Below, piece after piece: positions 3,975 to 6,987 of a stretch of DNA of 6,987 nt. Each line of letters opens with the position of its first letter. Within the stretch, counting starts at the first letter, position 1. Below the pieces are notes generated by a model that did no database searches, was not told the DNA's origin, and was given only the letters and a program-made list of their open reading frames with translations. The DNA comes from Ruminococcus flavefaciens (GTDB lineage Bacteria > Bacillota > Clostridia > Oscillospirales > Ruminococcaceae): contig CADBAC010000046.1 in NCBI GenBank assembly GCA_902792495.1, forward strand, positions 1-6,987. Reading direction: 5' to 3'. Position numbers and translations under genes: made by a program.

Positions 3975-6713
3975 TTAGTTATTTGAATGAGCCACAGGCT
4001 TGTTGTTGATAATGGAATTTACAATGGAATTCTGTATCTGTACATCTCCGCCCGAAGTACCGATGTCCTTGGGATTTCCTGCAAATACTCTCATATTTAC
4101 GGATGAATCGATGATAGATACATTTCCTGAGCCTGAAGCATCGCCGATACCTGTCATTTCATCGCCCTCAGAGTCGATGGTGATCTCAGCGTTCTTTATC
4201 TTGGTGTTGACGCTTCCGTTCATTGCACCGATACAGGTGTGATGTCCCGAACGCATCTTTATATTGATCTTGCCCTGCTTGATATAAACGCTTCCCTCGC
4301 CGTCGTCAAGAACGCCGATACCTACGGCATTTGCGCCTGTACATGACATAGTGATATCAGCGCCTGAGGTAATAGTGGAGATTCCCTTGCAGCTTCCGAT
4401 ACCGTTGACTCTGATGCCCGAAAGGGTCATATCCAGTGAACATTCCTCGGATATCTCTATCTCGGCATCACCGTTGAAACTTCCGATACCGAGACCGTTA
4501 TGGCAGTAAGCATTGATCTTCAGCTTGCCCGAGAGAAGCTTTATCTCCGAGCCGTCGTCATTGTATCCGCCGCCGATGCAGACGGAGTCAACGCTGTTTG
4601 AGATTATCTCAAGGGTGCCGCTTCCGCCCAGTGTGATATCGCCGTAGCCGTGGTCAAAGTCATTGCCTATGCCGATACCCTCGGAAGCGTAGCAGTCGAT
4701 AGTGAGATTGCCCTTGCCCGTCAGCTCGAACTGCGAGCCCATAGGAACGTATATTCCCGCATAGCTAAGCTTGTTATTGCGTGAAACATGGAGCACCAGT
4801 CTTGCGTATTCGCCGACTATGATAGTTGGCTTGCTGTTGCCGCTGACCATATTCACGTTTTTCAGCGTCAGTTCACAGCTGTGGTTCTCCATGACGGTGA
4901 TGTTCATTTTCACCTGTTTATCGGGATCTCCCACAATTGTAAGCTTGCTCTGGTACACATGGATATCCGTGTATTTCTCAAGAGCCAGCTTCAGAAGATC
5001 AAGTTCTGTGTCGTTCTGTGCCGCATATATCTTCTTGACACCGTTAGGACGTGTTTCAAGATTTGTCTTGATTATCTCGTCCTTGACATCCTTTGCTATA
5101 CTGTTAAGGAAGAGCGGCTTCGGCTTTGAAGTGTAATAGCCCTGTATAAGGTCAACTCCAAGCCTTATGACCGTTTTCAGTTCGTGAACGGTCTCAACGC
5201 CCTCAGCCAGTGATTTCAGCTGATTCTCATGACAGAACTCGATAACCGATGTTACAAGCTGCTGTTTCTTCAGATCGTTCTGGATATCGCTGATAAGTGA
5301 ACGGTCTATCTTGATATAATCAGGGGAATAATTCAGCAGGTTTGAGCTGTTGGAATAGCCTGTTCCGTAATCATCGATGGCAAGTGTGGTATGAGTGAAT
5401 CTGCATCTTTCCTTCAGCTTTTCGATGCCCTCGGGAGTAGCTGTACTTTCTTCAACTATCTCGATGACCGTCTTTTCAAGGAGTTCGCCGTATGTCAGGT
5501 AAAGCTCGTTGAAGTCGTCCTCAGTGAGCAGCGAACCTGCAAGACAGTTGATGAAAAGCTTCTTGTTCTCGAAGATCTGCTGATTATCGCTGAGAAGCTT
5601 CAAAGTGTTGAAGAATGTCAGCTTTTCGATCGCATAGAGATTGTTCTGGCTTGCGGCTATTTTCAGTATCTGTGACGGAGTCATGCGTATATCGCCCGAT
5701 GTACGCATAAGAGCCTCATATGCCACGATCTCGCCTGTATGAGTCTCAACGATAGGCTGTAAACAGTAGGTCAGGAGATTCTCCTGTACTATCCTTGAGA
5801 ACACCTGAGCGTCCTTGTAAGCGTCCTTGTCACGGATGTAATTCTCCTCAGAGAACCAGTTTATAACGCTTCTGCGGTCTGTTCTTGCCTCATAGAGAGC
5901 GAATTCGGAATAGTTGATGAGCATATTGAAGTCGGAAGCTTCCTCGGGGAATGACGAACATCCGATGGAAAGTGAGAGGCTGCTCTTGTCGGAGATATCG
6001 ATTATCTCGCCGAAATCATCTGTGAGGATGCAGTTCTGCACAGCCTCGTCCATGCTGTTAAGGGTGTTGTATATGCTCATCTTGTCGCAGTCCTTGAAGA
6101 AAGCGCATATCTCATAATTGGACTTTGAACCGATGATGATATTGTCAGAAGCGAAGCTTTTCAGTGCCTCAGCAACGGAAGTTATACAGCTGTTGGTATT
6201 GTCAACTGTAAGATAAGAGCCAAGCTTGTCTATGCCGTTTATGTACACCGTAGCAAGACATCCGTGCTGAGTCTCCGGAAGAATGCTCTTTATCTTCTGT
6301 GAGAACGACGGGAATGAAGGCAGTCTTGTAACGGGGTCGTACTCCACGAAGCTGAGATGTTCGTAAACATCCGACATCTGACGGGTGAAGTCCTGAACGA
6401 AACCAAGCCATTCGTCGCTGCTTTCGTAGATGTTCATTTTTATGTACCTTGTGGTATTGTTATCGGAGAAGCGGTAGATATGCTTCTGGCCTTCTACAGG
6501 ACTTTTGGATATTCTTTCAAGGAGGTCGAAAAACTCAAACTCGTTGAGCTTCTCGCCGGAACATCCAAGCATACGGCATGAAGCCGAATCGAAATAAGCT
6601 GCTTTGTCTTTTGCTATGTAGGTGAAAGCGCCGATGTTGCCAACAAATTGCTGAAAAGCTTTCCAGTCCCTGCTTAATTCAGGAGGATTGACGGAAAAAT
6701 CGAAAATACTCAT
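3975..6713 (-). CDS. PAS-like / degenerate GGDEF / EAL c-di-GMP phosphodiesterase with C-terminal GIG beta-helix
   Basis: With the start MSIFDF the product has 912 residues, and no signal peptide or membrane segment is visible, so it should be cytoplasmic. Residues about 18-115 look PAS-like. Residues 120-288 are a GGDEF-type domain with the signature replaced by SNYEI (198-202), so it should not make c-di-GMP. Residues about 303-540 are an EAL domain with the expected catalytic set: E333 (EALMR), N389, E418, D447/D448 (DDYGTG), K468 (KIDRS), E504 (AEGVE) and Q524 (QGYY). EAL enzymes hydrolyse c-di-GMP to pGpG. Residues about 556-912 are beta-rich, with eight IG-centred repeats (Ile at 682, 713, 743, 772, 799, 828, 856, 884) spaced 27-31 residues. 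They resemble the GIGGG beta-helix or carbohydrate-binding repeats of exported Firmicutes proteins. An in-frame ATG at 6782 lacks a ribosome binding site, so 6713 is preferred. The ligand of the beta-helix is unknown. Confidence 0.92.
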   Translation of the reverse strand: MSIFDFSVNPPELSRDWKAFQQFVGNIGAFTYIAKDKAAYFDSASCRMLGCSGEKLNEFEFFDLLERISKSPVEGQKHIYRFSDNNTTRYIKMNIYESSDEWLGFVQDFTRQMSDVYEHLSFVEYDPVTRLPSFPSFSQKIKSILPETQHGCLATVYINGIDKLGSYLTVDNTNSCITSVAEALKSFASDNIIIGSKSNYEICAFFKDCDKMSIYNTLNSMDEAVQNCILTDDFGEIIDISDKSSLSLSIGCSSFPEEASDFNMLINYSEFALYEARTDRRSVINWFSEENYIRDKDAYKDAQVFSRIVQENLLTYCLQPIVETHTGEIVAYEALMRTSGDIRMTPSQILKIAASQNNLYAIEKLTFFNTLKLLSDNQQIFENKKLFINCLAGSLLTEDDFNELYLTYGELLEKTVIEIVEESTATPEGIEKLKERCRFTHTTLAIDDYGTGYSNSSNLLNYSPDYIKIDRSLISDIQNDLKKQQLVTSVIEFCHENQLKSLAEGVETVHELKTVIRLGVDLIQGYYTSKPKPLFLNSIAKDVKDEIIKTNLETRPNGVKKIYAAQNDTELDLLKLALEKYTDIHVYQSKLTIVGDPDKQVKMNITVMENHSCELTLKNVNMVSGNSKPTIIVGEYARLVLHVSRNNKLSYAGIYVPMGSQFELTGKGNLTIDCYASEGIGIGNDFDHGYGDITLGGSGTLEIISNSVDSVCIGGGYNDDGSEIKLLSGKLKINAYCHNGLGIGSFNGDAEIEISEECSLDMTLSGIRVNGIGSCKGISTITSGADITMSCTGANAVGIGVLDDGEGSVYIKQGKINIKMRSGHHTCIGAMNGSVNTKIKNAEITIDSEGDEMTGIGDASGSGNVSIIDSSVNMRVFAGNPKDIGTSGGDVQIQNSIVNSIINNKPVAHSNN

Positions 6714-6821
6714 TGTCCCTCCGTTTCTGCACTTGCAAGCCGTCCCTGCTGCGGGAACAGCATGATCTGTGCGGCACTGCATTCACGGTATGCAGCCGAC
6801 CGTTATCACGAATTCATATTC
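6714..6821 (-). promoter_or_regulatory. Leader RNA of about 108 nt upstream of the EAL gene
   Basis: This is the stretch between the predicted transcription start (about 6821) and the ATG. It can form a hairpin of CTGCAT (6777-6782) and ATGCAG (6790-6795) with a 7-nt loop, plus weaker short stems around 6742-6758. I looked for the conserved cores of the two known c-di-GMP riboswitch classes and did not see them. It is probably only a moderately structured 5' UTR. The long size for a gene with its own promoter is the only reason to suspect regulation. Confidence 0.3.
6717..6722 (-). promoter_or_regulatory. Ribosome binding site that decides the EAL gene start
   Basis: GGAGGG on the minus strand lies 3-4 nt before the ATG at 6713. 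The spacing is somewhat short, but this is the only good site in the leader. It favours MSIFDF over the upstream in-frame ATG at 6782, which has no purine-rich site before it. Confidence 0.7.
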
Positions 6822-6827
6822 ATTTTT

Positions 6828-6856
6828 ATTATACTACATATCATGTCGGATGTCAA
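6828..6856 (-). promoter_or_regulatory. Consensus SigA-type promoter of the EAL gene
   Basis: On the minus strand TTGACA (6851-6856) and TATAAT (6828-6833) are both exact consensus hexamers, separated by exactly 17 bp (6834-6850). Transcription should start near 6820-6822. The promoter sits between the terminator of the upstream gene and the EAL gene, so that gene heads its own transcription unit. Activity should be strong unless repressed. No operator palindrome over the hexamers is obvious. Confidence 0.88.
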
Positions 6857-6908
6857 CCGAAATCCCCTTTAGAACCACGGCAACAGCATTTACTTTTAAA
6901 TAAATAAT

Positions 6909-6928
6909 AAAAAACCGCCGAAGGCGGC
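6909..6928 (-). terminator. Rho-independent terminator of an upstream gene outside the window
   Basis: Read on the minus strand, GCCGCC-TTC-GGCGGT forms a 6-bp GC-rich stem (6914-6928, one terminal G-T pair). Six T residues overlap and follow it (6914 down to 6909), and an AT-rich tail comes next. On the plus strand there is no T-run. It therefore terminates transcription coming from the right, implying a minus-strand gene beyond 6987, and insulates the EAL promoter. Confidence 0.85.
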
Positions 6929-6938
6929 ATTCCGGGGT

Positions 6939-6987
6939 CAAGGGGGATGTTATCTCCCTTGCAGGGGGTGAATGAGGGGGACAGCGT
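6939..6987. repeat. G-rich palindromic repeat, cut by the window edge
   Basis: CAAGGGGGAT (6939-6948) pairs with ATCTCCCTTG (6952-6961) over 10 bp with one G-T. A second G-rich arm, GAGGGGGACAGCGT (6974-6987), ends the window and looks like the left half of another hairpin whose CCCCC arm would lie outside. Two-hairpin modules of this kind in the spacers of Clostridia are familiar to me, but I cannot confirm the family from this window. It lies beyond the terminator, in the 3' region of the unseen upstream gene. Confidence 0.45.

Noticed and set aside
6714..6782. Longer N-terminus for the EAL protein starting at the ATG at 6782 (23 extra residues)
   Set aside because: No ribosome binding site precedes that ATG, whereas GGAGGG lies just before 6713. 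The extra residues fall in the leader and do not look like a signal peptide.
6714..6821. c-di-GMP riboswitch in the EAL leader
   Set aside because: The conserved cores of class I and class II were looked for and not found. Only a simple hairpin is visible.

Overview
The window looks like chromosomal DNA from a low-to-mid GC Gram-positive of the Clostridia, most likely a Ruminococcus-like member of the Oscillospiraceae. This rests on strong AGGAGG-type ribosome binding sites, a perfect SigA-type promoter, the pairing of a glutamine synthetase homologue with an ANTAR regulator, a cytoplasmic GGDEF/EAL protein, and many palindromic intergenic repeats of a kind I remember from Ruminococcus genomes. 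The assignment is inference; no rRNA or other marker is present.

All five genes lie on the minus strand, so transcription runs right to left. From the right: a Rho-independent terminator (6909-6928) ends an unseen upstream gene. A consensus promoter (6828-6856) and a leader of about 108 nt precede a 912-residue protein with PAS-like, degenerate GGDEF, intact EAL and C-terminal beta-helix regions (3975-6713). Next come the Obg-family ATPase YchF (2771-3865), a small GNAT acetyltransferase (2119-2601), a type I glutamine synthetase homologue (717-2009) and, 8 nt further on, an ANTAR regulator with a pseudo-receiver domain (136-708).

Two things stand out. First, the glutamine synthetase homologue keeps the overall family sequence but has lost most of the catalytic and metal-binding residues. 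It is probably a pseudoenzyme, and it is tightly coupled to an ANTAR protein that itself lacks the phosphoacceptor aspartate. Together they suggest a nitrogen-responsive RNA-binding regulatory pair in which the dead synthetase could be the sensor. Second, an apparently active cytoplasmic c-di-GMP phosphodiesterase is fused to about 300 residues of GIG-type beta-helix repeats, a fold normally associated with exported proteins.

No gene-free stretch exceeds 300 bases. Each spacer of about 110-275 bases carries inverted repeats, and different spacers carry different ones. The exception is one palindrome core (GGCGGAT/ATCCGCC), which occurs on both sides of the GNAT gene.
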